Below, piece by piece: positions 7,766 through 16,667 of a stretch of 64,000 nt of DNA (positions are counted from its first letter, which is position 1; every line of letters begins with the position of its first letter). The position numbers were made by a program, and so were the translations under genes. This DNA is from Lachnospiraceae bacterium (GTDB lineage Bacteria; Bacillota; Clostridia; Lachnospirales; Lachnospiraceae): positions 24,953-88,952 of the forward strand of contig JAFQVJ010000023.1 of assembly GCA_017408025.1 (NCBI GenBank), given 5' to 3'. The notes under the pieces were generated by a model. It saw nothing but the letters and a program-made list of their open reading frames with translations. It had not been told where the DNA came from and ran no database searches.

Positions 7766-7811
7766 AAAAGGATTGTTACATTTGATTTATACCAAATGCA
7801 ACAATCCTTTT
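7766..7811 (+). terminator. Intrinsic terminator of the small plus-strand genes
   Basis: AAAAGGATTGTT pairs with AACAATCCTTTT, and CATTTG with CAAATG, forming a stem of about 18 bp with one mismatch. Because both ends carry A/T runs it can work in both directions, also serving fabV on the other strand. A 35-bp palindrome begins 4 nt later. Confidence 0.85.
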
Positions 7812-7814
7812 CAA

Positions 7815-7849
7815 TTGTATAGTAAAGTTCTCGAAACTTTCCTATACAA
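7815..7849 (+). repeat. Terminator-linked 35-bp palindrome, copy A
   Basis: The arms TTGTATAGTAAAGTT and AACTTTCCTATACAA surround the centre CTCGA, with one mismatch (T against C). It directly follows the terminator at 7766-7811. It is the same element, in the same orientation relative to its terminator, as the copies at 12209-12243 and 36983-37017; a half copy lies at 50723-50738. Confidence 0.85.
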
Positions 7850-7865
7850 CAAAGATTCTTTTTTA

Positions 7866-9023
7866 TTACATAATATCTACATCTTTCGTATAATCCACGC
7901 CGTCAATCTTGAATCCGAACATATTGAAGAAATCTGACCAGTATCCGTCAATATCTGCAAGCTCCTTTATGTTATCTGAGTTAATCTTTCCCCAAATATC
8001 CATAACTTCACTCTGTACGTCCTCTCTCATCTCCCAATCATCAAGACGAATCATTCCTTTCTCATCAACAGGTACTGAACCATTGAAAAGCTTTTCTGTG
8101 AAAAGTCTTGCCATCTGCTCTATACATCCCTCGTGAATGTTCTTAGCTTTCATTACCTTGTAAAGAATTGAAAAGTAAAGTGGAACAATAGGAATGGCAC
8201 TACTTGCCTGTGTTACAAGTGCTTTATTAACTGATATGTATGCCTTAACTCCATCAAACTGATCATTAATCTTCTTTGATGACTCATAAAGATGATCCTT
8301 AGCTTTACCAATTGTACCATGATAATATACAGGATATGTAAGCTCAGGTCCAATATATGAGTATGCTACTGTGATTGCATTGTCTGCCAATACATCTGCA
8401 CTCTTAAGTGCCTCAATCCAGTCAACCCAATCTTCGCCGCCCATAACCTTTACAGTACCTTCTATCTCTTCTGCTGTTGCAGATGGTATTGTAGCTTCAC
8501 AGATTGTATCATTCTCAAGATTCCATGATTTCTGAGTAAAATCTTCTCCTGTTGTCTTAAGAGATGACTGATATACTGTTCCATCAGCCATTGTTCTTCT
8601 AGGTGCAGCAAGTGAATATATAACCATGTCAACCTTGCCCATATCATTCTTGATTGTCTCTATTACTTCATCCTTAATTTCCTTTGAGAATGCATCACCG
8701 TTAATAGACTTTGCATAAAGTCCATCCTGTTTTGCAAATTCTTCAAATGCTCTTGTATTGTAAAGACCAGGTGTCGCTGTTCTCTTACCGTTTGATTCCT
8801 TCTCAAACATGACACCAAGAGTATCTGCTCCTCCTATGTATGCAGCTGATATTCTTGACGCAAGACCATATCCTGTAGAGCATCCAATGACAAGTACCTT
8901 CTTAGGAGTTTCCTTCTTCTCCTGAGCCTTAGCGTACTCAATCTGTCTTCTGACATTTTCCTTACATCCTTCCGGATGAGCTGTTATACATATAAATCCT
9001 CTTACCTTTGGTTCAACTACCAT
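7866..9023 (-). CDS. fabV: NADH-dependent trans-2-enoyl reductase, FabV/Ter family
   Basis: A 385-residue enoyl-ACP/enoyl-CoA reductase that reduces the trans-2 double bond in the last step of fatty-acid elongation or in crotonyl-CoA reduction. The N-terminus MVVEPKVRGFICITAHPEGC is typical of FabV. The nucleotide-binding loop is GCSTGYGLASR and the catalytic Tyr-x8-Lys is seen in YYHGTIGKAK. Length is close to the family norm. The start at 9023 follows AGGAGG. It is a single-gene unit with its own promoter at 9104-9132. A FabT-like operator in that promoter (9085-9101) favours a fatty-acid biosynthesis role over butyrate fermentation. Confidence 0.93.
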   Translation of the reverse strand: MVVEPKVRGFICITAHPEGCKENVRRQIEYAKAQEKKETPKKVLVIGCSTGYGLASRISAAYIGGADTLGVMFEKESNGKRTATPGLYNTRAFEEFAKQDGLYAKSINGDAFSKEIKDEVIETIKNDMGKVDMVIYSLAAPRRTMADGTVYQSSLKTTGEDFTQKSWNLENDTICEATIPSATAEEIEGTVKVMGGEDWVDWIEALKSADVLADNAITVAYSYIGPELTYPVYYHGTIGKAKDHLYESSKKINDQFDGVKAYISVNKALVTQASSAIPIVPLYFSILYKVMKAKNIHEGCIEQMARLFTEKLFNGSVPVDEKGMIRLDDWEMREDVQSEVMDIWGKINSDNIKELADIDGYWSDFFNMFGFKIDGVDYTKDVDIM

Positions 9024-9084
9024 GGTTTTCTCCTCCTAAATATTCCCTATCTGACGACCCTGTTTGTCTTAAGTTTTCTCAAAT

Positions 9085-9101
9085 AGTCTGATAATCAAAT
9101 T
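9085..9101 (-). promoter_or_regulatory. FabT-like operator upstream of fabV
   Basis: On the minus strand AATTTGATTATCAGACT closely matches the fatty-acid repressor FabT site known in streptococci and relatives, whose core is TTTGATTATCAAA; one core base differs. It covers the expected transcription start of fabV, where a bound repressor would block initiation. No fabT gene is in the window. Confidence 0.6.
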
Positions 9102-9103
9102 AC

Positions 9104-9132
9104 ATAGTACCACAGCAAAAGCGTGATTACAA
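9104..9132 (-). promoter_or_regulatory. Promoter of fabV
   Basis: A -35 TTGTAA (9132-9127) and a -10 TACTAT (9109-9104) with a 17-bp spacer lie on the minus strand. The start would be near 9097, inside the FabT-like site, giving a leader of about 75 nt. Confidence 0.65.
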
Positions 9133-9177
9133 GGTATAATTAAATGCTATTTTACGTAGTTTTAAAAACCACAACTA

Positions 9178-10149
9178 TTATTTGCTTGTAGCTATCATTA
9201 CCATATACACTACTGCTATAGATACCACAATCTGAATTATAGCAAACCTAAATACAGCCTGCGTATTTGACCAATTCTTAACCTTTCGCACATGATCATG
9301 AAGTGGTGTCCTTGTATTCTTTAAAATGTGAAGCTTTAAAAATCTTAAAAGTGCTACCTTTACCAGACCTAATCCTCCATCAAGTATAAGCACTATAGCT
9401 ACTGGTATATAAAGTATTGGGCTTCCAGTTTTAAGTATTGCTATAGCTATGAAAAGTCCCATTGCTCTTGAACCTGCATCGCCCATCATAAGCTTGCTTG
9501 GTGTTGCATTAAACCACAGATATCCAAGTATACACACAACAAACAGGAGGATATAATAACTGAAATCTCCCGCTGTTCCAAGCAACTCCATGATAATATA
9601 TATCGTCATAAGTGTTATCATTGTGAGAGTTCCTGATAAGCCATCAACTCCATCTGAACAATTTGTCACATTTATGGATACCCATACAAGTAATACTACA
9701 AGAATACCATAAACTACCGGTGGAAGTGTCACTGTTACTCCAAGTGATACAATACTTATATCTGTACCATTAAAATTTATCATGGTAATTGCAATCATTA
9801 TTGCTATAATCAGATCAAGAAATCCCTTCTTATATTCTCCCCAGGGTGCCTTTGAACAATCGTCCAAAAAGCCTGTAAGCATAGCTGCAAAAACAAGAAT
9901 TAAGTATATGATATTCTCGGTATTAACATTGCCAAAACATACTGCAACAGCTATAAACACCATAATAAATACAAAACCTGCACCTCTTGGCTTTCCAGCT
10001 GAAAGCTTTCCATCATGGGCAAACTCTCGTCCCTGATCTGTAGGGAGCTTAGCATAAAATAAATGTATGAATAAGCACGTAAGCGTAAAAGCTGCCATAA
10101 CTCCTAAAAATGATGTTACCTGGATATTGTTTAATACTTCATTAATCAT
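9178..10149 (-). CDS. MraY/WecA-like phospho-sugar transferase
   Basis: A 323-residue polytopic protein of glycosyltransferase family 4, with about ten membrane spans. These enzymes transfer a phospho-sugar from UDP to undecaprenyl phosphate. Motifs seen: FLDDCSK (the Asp-Asp pair), NVTNCSDGVDGLSG, GDAGSRAMG, and a C-terminal TPLHDHVRK in place of the usual MraY TPIHHHFE. It resembles MraY most closely, but it lies outside a mur/dcw cluster and has LHDH where MraY has the His triad, so it may be a second, divergent copy for peptidoglycan or another polymer. Its start overlaps the stop of the preceding gene (10142-10149), so the two are translationally coupled. Confidence 0.8.
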   Translation of the reverse strand: MINEVLNNIQVTSFLGVMAAFTLTCLFIHLFYAKLPTDQGREFAHDGKLSAGKPRGAGFVFIMVFIAVAVCFGNVNTENIIYLILVFAAMLTGFLDDCSKAPWGEYKKGFLDLIIAIMIAITMINFNGTDISIVSLGVTVTLPPVVYGILVVLLVWVSINVTNCSDGVDGLSGTLTMITLMTIYIIMELLGTAGDFSYYILLFVVCILGYLWFNATPSKLMMGDAGSRAMGLFIAIAILKTGSPILYIPVAIVLILDGGLGLVKVALLRFLKLHILKNTRTPLHDHVRKVKNWSNTQAVFRFAIIQIVVSIAVVYMVMIATSK

Positions 10150-10810
10150 TGGTTTTCTCCTCTTCTGACACTTCTGATATTTCTGATATGAAAAATTCTG
10201 TTTCTGTCTTTTCTATGTTATAACCGTTATCGGTAGCTGCATTCATATCAACATGTGCTCCCACAATAACAGTATCTCCTTCTTTATATGTTTCAAGCTG
10301 ATTTTTTATGAAAAAATCAACATTATCTTTTACGAAATTGGAACATCTGCTATTATCTATCACCACTTCTTCATCTTCTATATATACGTTCAAATCGCTA
10401 AACACATCAAAATCTGTGCCTTCTTTCAAGCCTTTGACACTATATGTAATGGTGTCAGATATAATATTGACGCCTTTATCTTTTAGTGCTTTACCATTTA
10501 CAAAGCTCACGGTAATTTTATCTCCATTGTACAGGTTATTCTCCTTAGATACTGTAGCTTTTACATCCTCTGCTGTCAAATCTATGCCAGATTCATCGCA
10601 TATCCTTTGCAAATAACTTTCGTTAATCTGTAAATCCACAAAGCCCTCACCCTGAGTTCCGTATATATTCACCTTATACAACTCATCAAGCTCCAGACCT
10701 GCCTTTTCTTCTTGACCAACACCATCTACTAGCAGCCATATACCAAAAGCCACCGAAATAATAAGCACGCACACTATGAGAAATATAGGTATCTTATTGA
10801 ATTTCAACAT
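10142..10810 (-). CDS. Hypothetical membrane-anchored protein coupled to the MraY-like gene
   Basis: A 222-residue protein with one N-terminal membrane anchor (residues 7-28, IPIFLIVCVLIISVAFGIWLL) and an exported beta-rich region. The repeats of the theme VNIYGTQGEGFVDLQI and ITYSVKGLKEGTDFDVFSDL resemble Ig-like or pseudo-repeat domains of clostridial surface proteins in which calculated polypeptide flexibility is described in terms of gain of function. No catalytic motif is seen. The last 8 nt overlap the MraY-like gene, implying a partner or regulatory role for that transferase. The function is unknown. Confidence 0.65.
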   Translation of the reverse strand: MLKFNKIPIFLIVCVLIISVAFGIWLLVDGVGQEEKAGLELDELYKVNIYGTQGEGFVDLQINESYLQRICDESGIDLTAEDVKATVSKENNLYNGDKITVSFVNGKALKDKGVNIISDTITYSVKGLKEGTDFDVFSDLNVYIEDEEVVIDNSRCSNFVKDNVDFFIKNQLETYKEGDTVIVGAHVDMNAATDNGYNIEKTETEFFISEISEVSEEEKTND

Positions 10811-11052
10811 GATTTATCCCCTACGACCACGTTATCCTTTCTTTTTATTTGCGTATTAGCATTTTTAATAATATTTCTTTTATAATTTCTTAAATATTTA
10901 AGGGTAAGCCCTTGCAAGTATACACCCTCTTTTTGCTCACGTAAACAATTTTTTAGTGCACTATTGGAAAATATGTGATATACTAGCTTTGCACTTTAAA
11001 GTTATGAAGTGTCTTACTTACTCAAATACTATTGGCTAATCGGAGGCAAGCT

Positions 11053-12168
11053 ATGAATAGAAAAACTGTCAATCCCCATCTTCATTATGGTTTTATCGGT
11101 CTCGGACTTATCGGTGCATCTATTGCAAAATCACTTCGCCGTGTGTTTGCAGAATGTACTATTACTGCCTATAACCGCAGTGAATCTGCTCGTATTATGG
11201 CGTTTAAGGACGGTGTTGCCAATTATGTTACAGATAAAATAGACGATACTTTTAAGGATTGTGATTACATTTTTTTGTGCACTCCAGTAGAATACAATTG
11301 CGAATATTTAAAGCTTCTTAAAGATATTATCAAGCCCAATTGCATAGTTACTGATGTCGGCAGTGTAAAAACAAATATTCATGAAGCTGTGAAGACTCTT
11401 AATATGGAAGCTAATTTTATTGGTGGACATCCTATGGCAGGTTCTGAGAAAACCGGTTATGAAAACGCAACCGACCGCCTTGTAGAGAATGCATTTTATC
11501 CGATTACACCTACTCCTCTTACTAATCCTGATAAGCTTAATGAATATAAAGCTATTGTGGAGTCTATTGGTGCAATCCCAGTTGTGATGAATTATGCTGA
11601 GCATGATTACACTGTGGCTGGAATAAGCCATCTTCCACATATTATAGCTTCTGAGCTTGTCAATCTTGTTAAATCATCTGATTCAGAAAAAGGGTTTATG
11701 AAGCTTCTTGCTGCAGGTGGATTTAAGGATATTACACGTATAGCATCCTCCTCACCTGAAATGTGGGAACAAATATGTATGACAAATACAGATAATCTTA
11801 TAAAGCTTCTTGATGACTACATTAATATGCTTAACGAAGTAAAGGTTAGATTGCAAGGTAAAGACAACTCTTTTATCAACAATATGTTTGCAGAAAGTCG
11901 TCAGTACAGAAATCAATTCTCCAAGAATACTACCTCTTCTATATTGAAGTCATATAGACTTTATGTGGATATTGCCGATGAGATTGGTACTCTTTCAAAT
12001 GTTATCAGAATTCTATCTGACAACGGTATCAATATCAAGAATCTTCGTATTGAAAACAACCGTGAAAACGAGGACGGTGTATTATCAATTACGTTTGTCG
12101 ATAATACTTCTCTTGAAACAGCTGCGGGACTCTTTAAAGCTAACGGCTACACCGTATATGTTCGATAA
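11053..12168 (+). CDS. tyrA: Prephenate dehydrogenase with ACT domain
   Basis: A 371-residue enzyme that oxidatively decarboxylates prephenate to 4-hydroxyphenylpyruvate for tyrosine synthesis. The N-terminal Rossmann motif is GLGLIGASIAKSL; the substrate region shows GGHPMAGSEKTGYENA; the helical dimer domain contains ISHLPHIIASELV. A C-terminal ACT domain (about residues 300-371, DIADEIGTLSNVIRILSDNG) probably binds tyrosine for feedback control. The start at 11053 is set by CGGAGG at 11041-11046; a TTG-initiated extension upstream is not needed. It converges with aroA, and the two share a terminator. Confidence 0.93.
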   Translation: MNRKTVNPHLHYGFIGLGLIGASIAKSLRRVFAECTITAYNRSESARIMAFKDGVANYVTDKIDDTFKDCDYIFLCTPVEYNCEYLKLLKDIIKPNCIVTDVGSVKTNIHEAVKTLNMEANFIGGHPMAGSEKTGYENATDRLVENAFYPITPTPLTNPDKLNEYKAIVESIGAIPVVMNYAEHDYTVAGISHLPHIIASELVNLVKSSDSEKGFMKLLAAGGFKDITRIASSSPEMWEQICMTNTDNLIKLLDDYINMLNEVKVRLQGKDNSFINNMFAESRQYRNQFSKNTTSSILKSYRLYVDIADEIGTLSNVIRILSDNGINIKNLRIENNRENEDGVLSITFVDNTSLETAAGLFKANGYTVYVR

Positions 12169-12208
12169 TTTTTTATGGTTGCATTCGTAACTGCATTACT
12201 TATTTTTA

Positions 12209-12243
12209 TTGTATAGGAAAGTTTCAAGAACTTTCCTATACTA
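12209..12243 (-). repeat. Terminator-linked 35-bp palindrome, copy B
   Basis: The left arm TTGTATAGGAAAGTT and right arm AACTTTCCTATACTA surround a short centre. It differs from copy C at 36983-37017 only at the centre and at the outer end. It overlaps the outer stem of the bidirectional terminator at 12236-12290. Confidence 0.85.
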
Positions 12244-12290
12244 AAAAAAGGATGTCACAATTATTTTTGTAACATCCTTTTTTAGTATAG
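12236..12290. terminator. Bidirectional terminator between tyrA and aroA
   Basis: AAAAAAAGGATGT pairs with ACATCCTTTTTTT, with ACAA/TTGT inside. The stem can extend by CTATACT against AGTATAG. The right arm of palindrome copy B (CTATACT) is part of this extended stem, so two mutually exclusive folds are possible. Confidence 0.85.
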
Positions 12291-12296
12291 CATTCT

Positions 12297-13595
12297 CTAG
12301 GACAACGTATCTATAACATCAAAGTAATTTTCAAAGGTCTTCTTGCAGCAAAGTGGATCCTTTATGACTATTCCTACTCCTGATAATCCTGAAAGGGTAA
12401 ATGACATAGCTACACGGTGATCCTGAAATGTCTCAATATCTGCCGCCTTTACCTGTCCTGGATATATAGTAATACTGTCTTCGTTTTCCTCCACATCTAT
12501 ACCCATAGCTTTAAGGTTTACAGCTATAGCATTTAATCTGTCACATTCCTGACCTCTTATGTGGGCTATATTAGCTATGGTCGTAGGTGAATCGGCGAAT
12601 ACTGCAACATTTGCAAGGGTAAGTGCCTGATCAGAGAAGTTGTTCATATCCAGATATTCTATTCCGTGTAGCTTTTCTCTCTTGCTTTTATCTGGTCCTA
12701 TAACTAATATTCCCTCATCAGTGTCTTTAACTGTACAACCCATGTTTTTCAGTAATTTAACAAAACGTATATCACCCTGCGTGGAATCAAAATGCACATT
12801 ATTAACCACAGCCTTTACACCATATATTGCTGCAATACCATAAAAATAACAGGCAGCTGACACATCTGGTTCGATCTGGTATTCCATAGGTGTATATGAT
12901 TTTTTGGCAACACTATACGTTGTACCGTCAAAGGACACATCTCCGCCAAAATCCTCTACCATTTTTCTGGTTATATCTATATATGAACCAGTCTTTTTTT
13001 CACTTGTTATCTCTATATCCAGACCATTTTCGCACATACATCCCGTCATCAAAAGTGCACTTAAAAACTGTGTACTCTTTGATATATCCAATGTAATTTT
13101 TTTCTGAACATGTGCATTTCCATCTGCAAAGCATCCTCTTATCTTTACTGGAAGCGCATCTTCTGCTTCCATAAATTCTATGACTGCACCCATATTTTTA
13201 AGTACATCGAACAAAGGCTTCATAGGCCTTTTTTTCATTTGCTCAGAAGCATTTATCACATATTCACCTGACGATAATCCCAGCATAGCTGTAAGAAATC
13301 TTGCTGCTGTGCCAGCACTACCCACATATATAGTTCCTGTGCTATTTGGTATCCTTCCACCACATCCAAGGACACGAACAGTCTTCGTTTCTTCGTCTTC
13401 TTCTACTTCAAAGCCCAAGTCCTTGAGAGACTTAAGAAAATATCTTGAGTCATCGCTAAATAATGCACCTTTTAACACACACTGACCATCTGTCAACGAT
13501 GCCAATAGCAATGCACGATTTGTAATACTCTTTGAACCTGGCACTGTTACCTTTATATTATCATTTTTTAAGGCCCTTACCTTGTAAGTTTTCAT
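12297..13595 (-). CDS. aroA: 3-phosphoshikimate 1-carboxyvinyltransferase (EPSP synthase)
   Basis: A 432-residue shikimate pathway enzyme that joins phosphoenolpyruvate to shikimate-3-phosphate. N-terminal VPGSKSITNRALLLASL carries the substrate-binding Lys-Ser pair; GSAGTAARFLTAML is the conserved glycine-rich loop; EPDVSAACYF and RGQECDRLNAIAVNL are further signatures, with the C-terminal DHRVAMSF. Length is normal. Its ATG overlaps the TGA of the PilZ gene upstream (ATGA), so the two are translationally coupled, an unusual pairing. tyrA, the next aromatic gene, is convergent at its 3' side. Confidence 0.95.
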   Translation of the reverse strand: MKTYKVRALKNDNIKVTVPGSKSITNRALLLASLTDGQCVLKGALFSDDSRYFLKSLKDLGFEVEEDEETKTVRVLGCGGRIPNSTGTIYVGSAGTAARFLTAMLGLSSGEYVINASEQMKKRPMKPLFDVLKNMGAVIEFMEAEDALPVKIRGCFADGNAHVQKKITLDISKSTQFLSALLMTGCMCENGLDIEITSEKKTGSYIDITRKMVEDFGGDVSFDGTTYSVAKKSYTPMEYQIEPDVSAACYFYGIAAIYGVKAVVNNVHFDSTQGDIRFVKLLKNMGCTVKDTDEGILVIGPDKSKREKLHGIEYLDMNNFSDQALTLANVAVFADSPTTIANIAHIRGQECDRLNAIAVNLKAMGIDVEENEDSITIYPGQVKAADIETFQDHRVAMSFTLSGLSGVGIVIKDPLCCKKTFENYFDVIDTLS

Positions 13596-13948
13596 TCCTG
13601 AATCCCCTGTAACGCTTCATATATCTGAATTTCAAGTGCCTGAGATGGTTTGAGACCTACAAACTTACATCCGTATATAATATCATCTCCACCAAGGCTC
13701 TCCATACGCACAACCTCAATAACAGAATCAAATGCAGCCTTTGTCCAAAGGACAAGCTTAATGTCGTAGTATGTATTAAGCTTTAATTCGTGCTTACACT
13801 TAAAAGCTAAACCACCTATTGATACATTTAAAACATTTACATCAAATTCCTCTTTGCTAAGACCTGATGTATCCTTTGTTGTCTTCAATTCATTAAGCTT
13901 TAGTACTGCATTAAGTTCAATACGTTTTGCGCTTCTTTTTTCTTCCAT
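13592..13948 (-). CDS. PilZ domain protein (probable cyclic-di-GMP receptor)
   Basis: A 118-residue protein consisting essentially of one PilZ domain. The N-terminal KRSAKRIEL fits the RxxxR cyclic-di-GMP-binding motif, and NVSIGGLAFKC fits the (D/N)xSxxG motif on the beta barrel; the C-terminus ends in a helix (SQALEIQIYEAL). Known stand-alone PilZ proteins pass the second-messenger signal to motility, secretion or surface polymer machinery. Its TGA overlaps the aroA start by 4 nt, and queA lies 30 nt upstream, so it seems to travel in an otherwise metabolic operon. A GGAGG ribosome site precedes the ATG. Confidence 0.85.
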   Translation of the reverse strand: MEEKRSAKRIELNAVLKLNELKTTKDTSGLSKEEFDVNVLNVSIGGLAFKCKHELKLNTYYDIKLVLWTKAAFDSVIEVVRMESLGGDDIIYGCKFVGLKPSQALEIQIYEALQGIQE

Positions 13949-13978
13949 TGTTATTTTCCTCCGTTTTGTTATATGTTG

Positions 13979-15004
13979 TTAAATTAATATCATAGCATCG
14001 CCAAATGAGAAAAATCTATATTTCCCCTTTACGGCTTCTTCATATGCCGCCATCACATTGTCCTTGCCTGCAAATGCTGACACAAGCATAAGGAGTGTGG
14101 ACTCTGGTAAATGGAAATTTGTAATCAGTCCATCAATCAGCTTAAATCTGTATCCAGGATAAATAAATATATCTGTCCATCCAGATGAGGCTTTTATTCT
14201 TCCATCGTCCGTTGCCGCAGATTCCAGAGTTCTACAACTTGTAGTTCCCACTGATATTACTCTGTGTCCTGCTTCCTTTGCTTTATTTATCTTAGCTGCT
14301 TCGCTCTCTTCGATAACAAAGAATTCGGAATGCATGTGATGCTCTAAAATATTTTCAACCTTAACTGGCCTGAAGGTTCCCAGCCCCACATGAAGAGTTA
14401 CATGAGCTATAACAATTCCCTTCTCTTCTATCTCTTTCAACAGCTCCTTTGTAAAATGGAGCCCCGCTGTAGGTGCTGCTGCTGAGCCTTCATGCTTGGC
14501 ATATACTGTCTGATATCTGTTTTTATCCTTCAGCTCGTGAGTAATATATGGCGGTAGCGGCATCTGTCCTAATTGATCAAGTATTTCCTCAAATATTCCT
14601 TCATAATAGAACTTTATGAGGCGATTGCCATCTTCTACCACATCCAACACCTGAGCTTTTAACAAGCCTTCTCCGAAAACTAATCTTGTTCCAGGTCTGC
14701 ATTTTTTTCCTGGCTTTACAAGAGTTTCCCATATATCATCTTCTTTTCTCTTCAGAAGCAGTATCTCTACTTTTCCCTCGTGACCTTCCCTTGTTCCAAA
14801 AAGTCTGGCAGGAATAACCTTTGTATCATTTATAACAAGGCAATCTCCCGCTTCCAGCGAATCAATGACATTTGAAAAAACTGTATGCTCTATATGACCA
14901 CTCTTTCTATCTAATTTCATCAATCTGCTGGAAGACCTATCCTCTAATGGGTCCTGCGCTATAAGCTCCTGTGGTAAGTCATAATAAAAATCATGTAAAT
15001 TCAT
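13979..15004 (-). CDS. queA: S-adenosylmethionine:tRNA ribosyltransferase-isomerase
   Basis: A 341-residue enzyme that adds an epoxycyclopentanediol group from SAM to 7-aminomethyl-deazaguanine in tRNA during queuosine synthesis. The N-terminus [21 protein letters not shown] and the signatures [24 protein letters not shown] and [11 protein letters not shown] are diagnostic, with [17 protein letters not shown] near the end. Length is standard. The tgt gene that usually neighbours it is not in the window. It follows the SpoIID-type gene by 32 nt, with AAAGGTT upstream of the ATG, and probably shares its transcript. Confidence 0.96.
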   Translation of the reverse strand: MNLHDFYYDLPQELIAQDPLEDRSSSRLMKLDRKSGHIEHTVFSNVIDSLEAGDCLVINDTKVIPARLFGTREGHEGKVEILLLKRKEDDIWETLVKPGKKCRPGTRLVFGEGLLKAQVLDVVEDGNRLIKFYYEGIFEEILDQLGQMPLPPYITHELKDKNRYQTVYAKHEGSAAAPTAGLHFTKELLKEIEEKGIVIAHVTLHVGLGTFRPVKVENILEHHMHSEFFVIEESEAAKINKAKEAGHRVISVGTTSCRTLESAATDDGRIKASSGWTDIFIYPGYRFKLIDGLITNFHLPESTLLMLVSAFAGKDNVMAAYEEAVKGKYRFFSFGDAMILI

Positions 15005-15036
15005 GTCTCTTAGTAACCTTTCTCAACATTAACTAT

Positions 15037-16617
15037 TTACCGAACCTCTACTCCAGTAAAATAATGCTTTAATATATCTTTATACGAAAATCCCGCTTCA
15101 GCCATCCCCTTAGCCCCAGACTGGCTCATTCCTATTCCATGACCATAGCCCATTCCAGCTATATAGAATGTATTGTCATTATCAGGTGCTTTCGCCGGAT
15201 AATTTATCAGATTGTCTGCCGTCATAACTACAAACTGTTCAATACTTGCCGACGCTTTCTTGACCTGAAATTCATCTGAGGCTATATAGCTGTCAGCTAT
15301 ATCCACTGCATATTTACCGCCACTGGTAAGTACAGCAACATAATCAGGATTATCACTATATTTTACCACTTTATATTTGGTGCTGTAAAGACTGAAATAT
15401 TTCCTAAGCTTACTTCCTGTAATAACCTGTTTTGAATCGCCTATCACTTCCATGGCGTATACTCTGCCTGAAGCAGTCATTACAAACGGACGAATATCGG
15501 TCACATTTCCCACTGATACACCATTATCAGATAACAGCTGCTCTACCTCATCCTTTGTAAGCTCCTTAATCCATGGGCCTAACTCTGGATCAAGCTCATA
15601 TATATCAGAAACCTGTCTAAGATATGCACTTGGTGTTCCCCACACATCTTCAACATTTTCAGTGCTTCCACCACTTGTAGACGAGTAATATGTTCTCACT
15701 GGGCTTCCATTGTAATACACAAGGACACCCTTTGTTTCATCCACAGCTTCATTTGTGCTGCTTTTCTCCGCTCCATATCCCTTGTATACCTGACTTGATG
15801 TTGTATCACAAATCTTGTATGGAGACGAAATATTTGTATCACCGCCATAGCCTGCCATGTAAGCATAGCCCCTCGCACATACTGCCTGTGCCTTCAGCGC
15901 TTCTTTATGCCATGTATATACCATCTCGCATGGAACAACACCGTAGAGGTATTTCTCCATAGGAACTATATTGACAGCTTTTAAAGACGATGCTCCATTA
16001 TACCTGCCTATTTCAATTCTTCCGCGATATTGTCTCTCCCCCAAATCCACAACGTATACTCCCTTGGTATCAGCCGTGGCTGCCGTAATCTGAGGATATG
16101 CATTATGAGTCCCATCTACCGTGTATACAAAGCCATTGCCATCTGCACCTGTTACCAGAACAGCATATTTATCTGGACTTCCCTGTCCACAAACTGCTAC
16201 TGTCCACATATTCATGTACAAAAGCACAGGATACGCCTTATTCCCTTTGCTGACAAGTTCATCAGCATATTCCTTCGCCTGATTGTAGCTTGTATATGAT
16301 CCCGATTTTGTAAAGCTCTCTGTAAACGGTCCAAAGGTATATGTCCCATTATCACTGGAAAATTCTCTATAATACTTATTGTTTACAGAAAAGCCCACGA
16401 CAATATTTGTATTTCGCACAGTTATTGACTGCTTGTTATAATATTTTCCCTCTAAGCCTACTCTTATTAGCTCATTTTCTTCATCTGAAGCTGATACAGT
16501 TGATATTCCATCTCCAACATTATAAGCTCCATCTCCAAAGGCTGTTAACGCCATAAGAAATACACAGATTATGCTCAAATATTTGATTATTCCTGTTCTC
16601 CATTTTTCTTTCTTCAT
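15037..16617 (-). CDS. SpoIID/LytB domain protein, exported
   Basis: A 526-residue protein with an N-terminal signal or anchor segment (YLSIICVFLMALTAFGDGA). The SpoIID/LytB domain occupies about residues 195-520: VPMEKYLYGVVPCEM holds the conserved catalytic Glu, followed by HKEALKAQAVCARGYA, YYSSTSGGSTENVEDVWG and the C-terminal GYGHGIGMSQSGAKGMAE. Family members are lytic transglycosylases that cleave denuded glycan strands, classically during engulfment of the forespore. At 526 residues it is longer than Bacillus SpoIID, so it may be a vegetative LytB-like enzyme. The ribosome site is weak. Confidence 0.87.
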   Translation of the reverse strand: MKKEKWRTGIIKYLSIICVFLMALTAFGDGAYNVGDGISTVSASDEENELIRVGLEGKYYNKQSITVRNTNIVVGFSVNNKYYREFSSDNGTYTFGPFTESFTKSGSYTSYNQAKEYADELVSKGNKAYPVLLYMNMWTVAVCGQGSPDKYAVLVTGADGNGFVYTVDGTHNAYPQITAATADTKGVYVVDLGERQYRGRIEIGRYNGASSLKAVNIVPMEKYLYGVVPCEMVYTWHKEALKAQAVCARGYAYMAGYGGDTNISSPYKICDTTSSQVYKGYGAEKSSTNEAVDETKGVLVYYNGSPVRTYYSSTSGGSTENVEDVWGTPSAYLRQVSDIYELDPELGPWIKELTKDEVEQLLSDNGVSVGNVTDIRPFVMTASGRVYAMEVIGDSKQVITGSKLRKYFSLYSTKYKVVKYSDNPDYVAVLTSGGKYAVDIADSYIASDEFQVKKASASIEQFVVMTADNLINYPAKAPDNDNTFYIAGMGYGHGIGMSQSGAKGMAEAGFSYKDILKHYFTGVEVR

Positions 16618-16667
16618 TTTCTTATCTTAAGTCCTTATCTAAAAGCATACACCATATTTATCTACAA

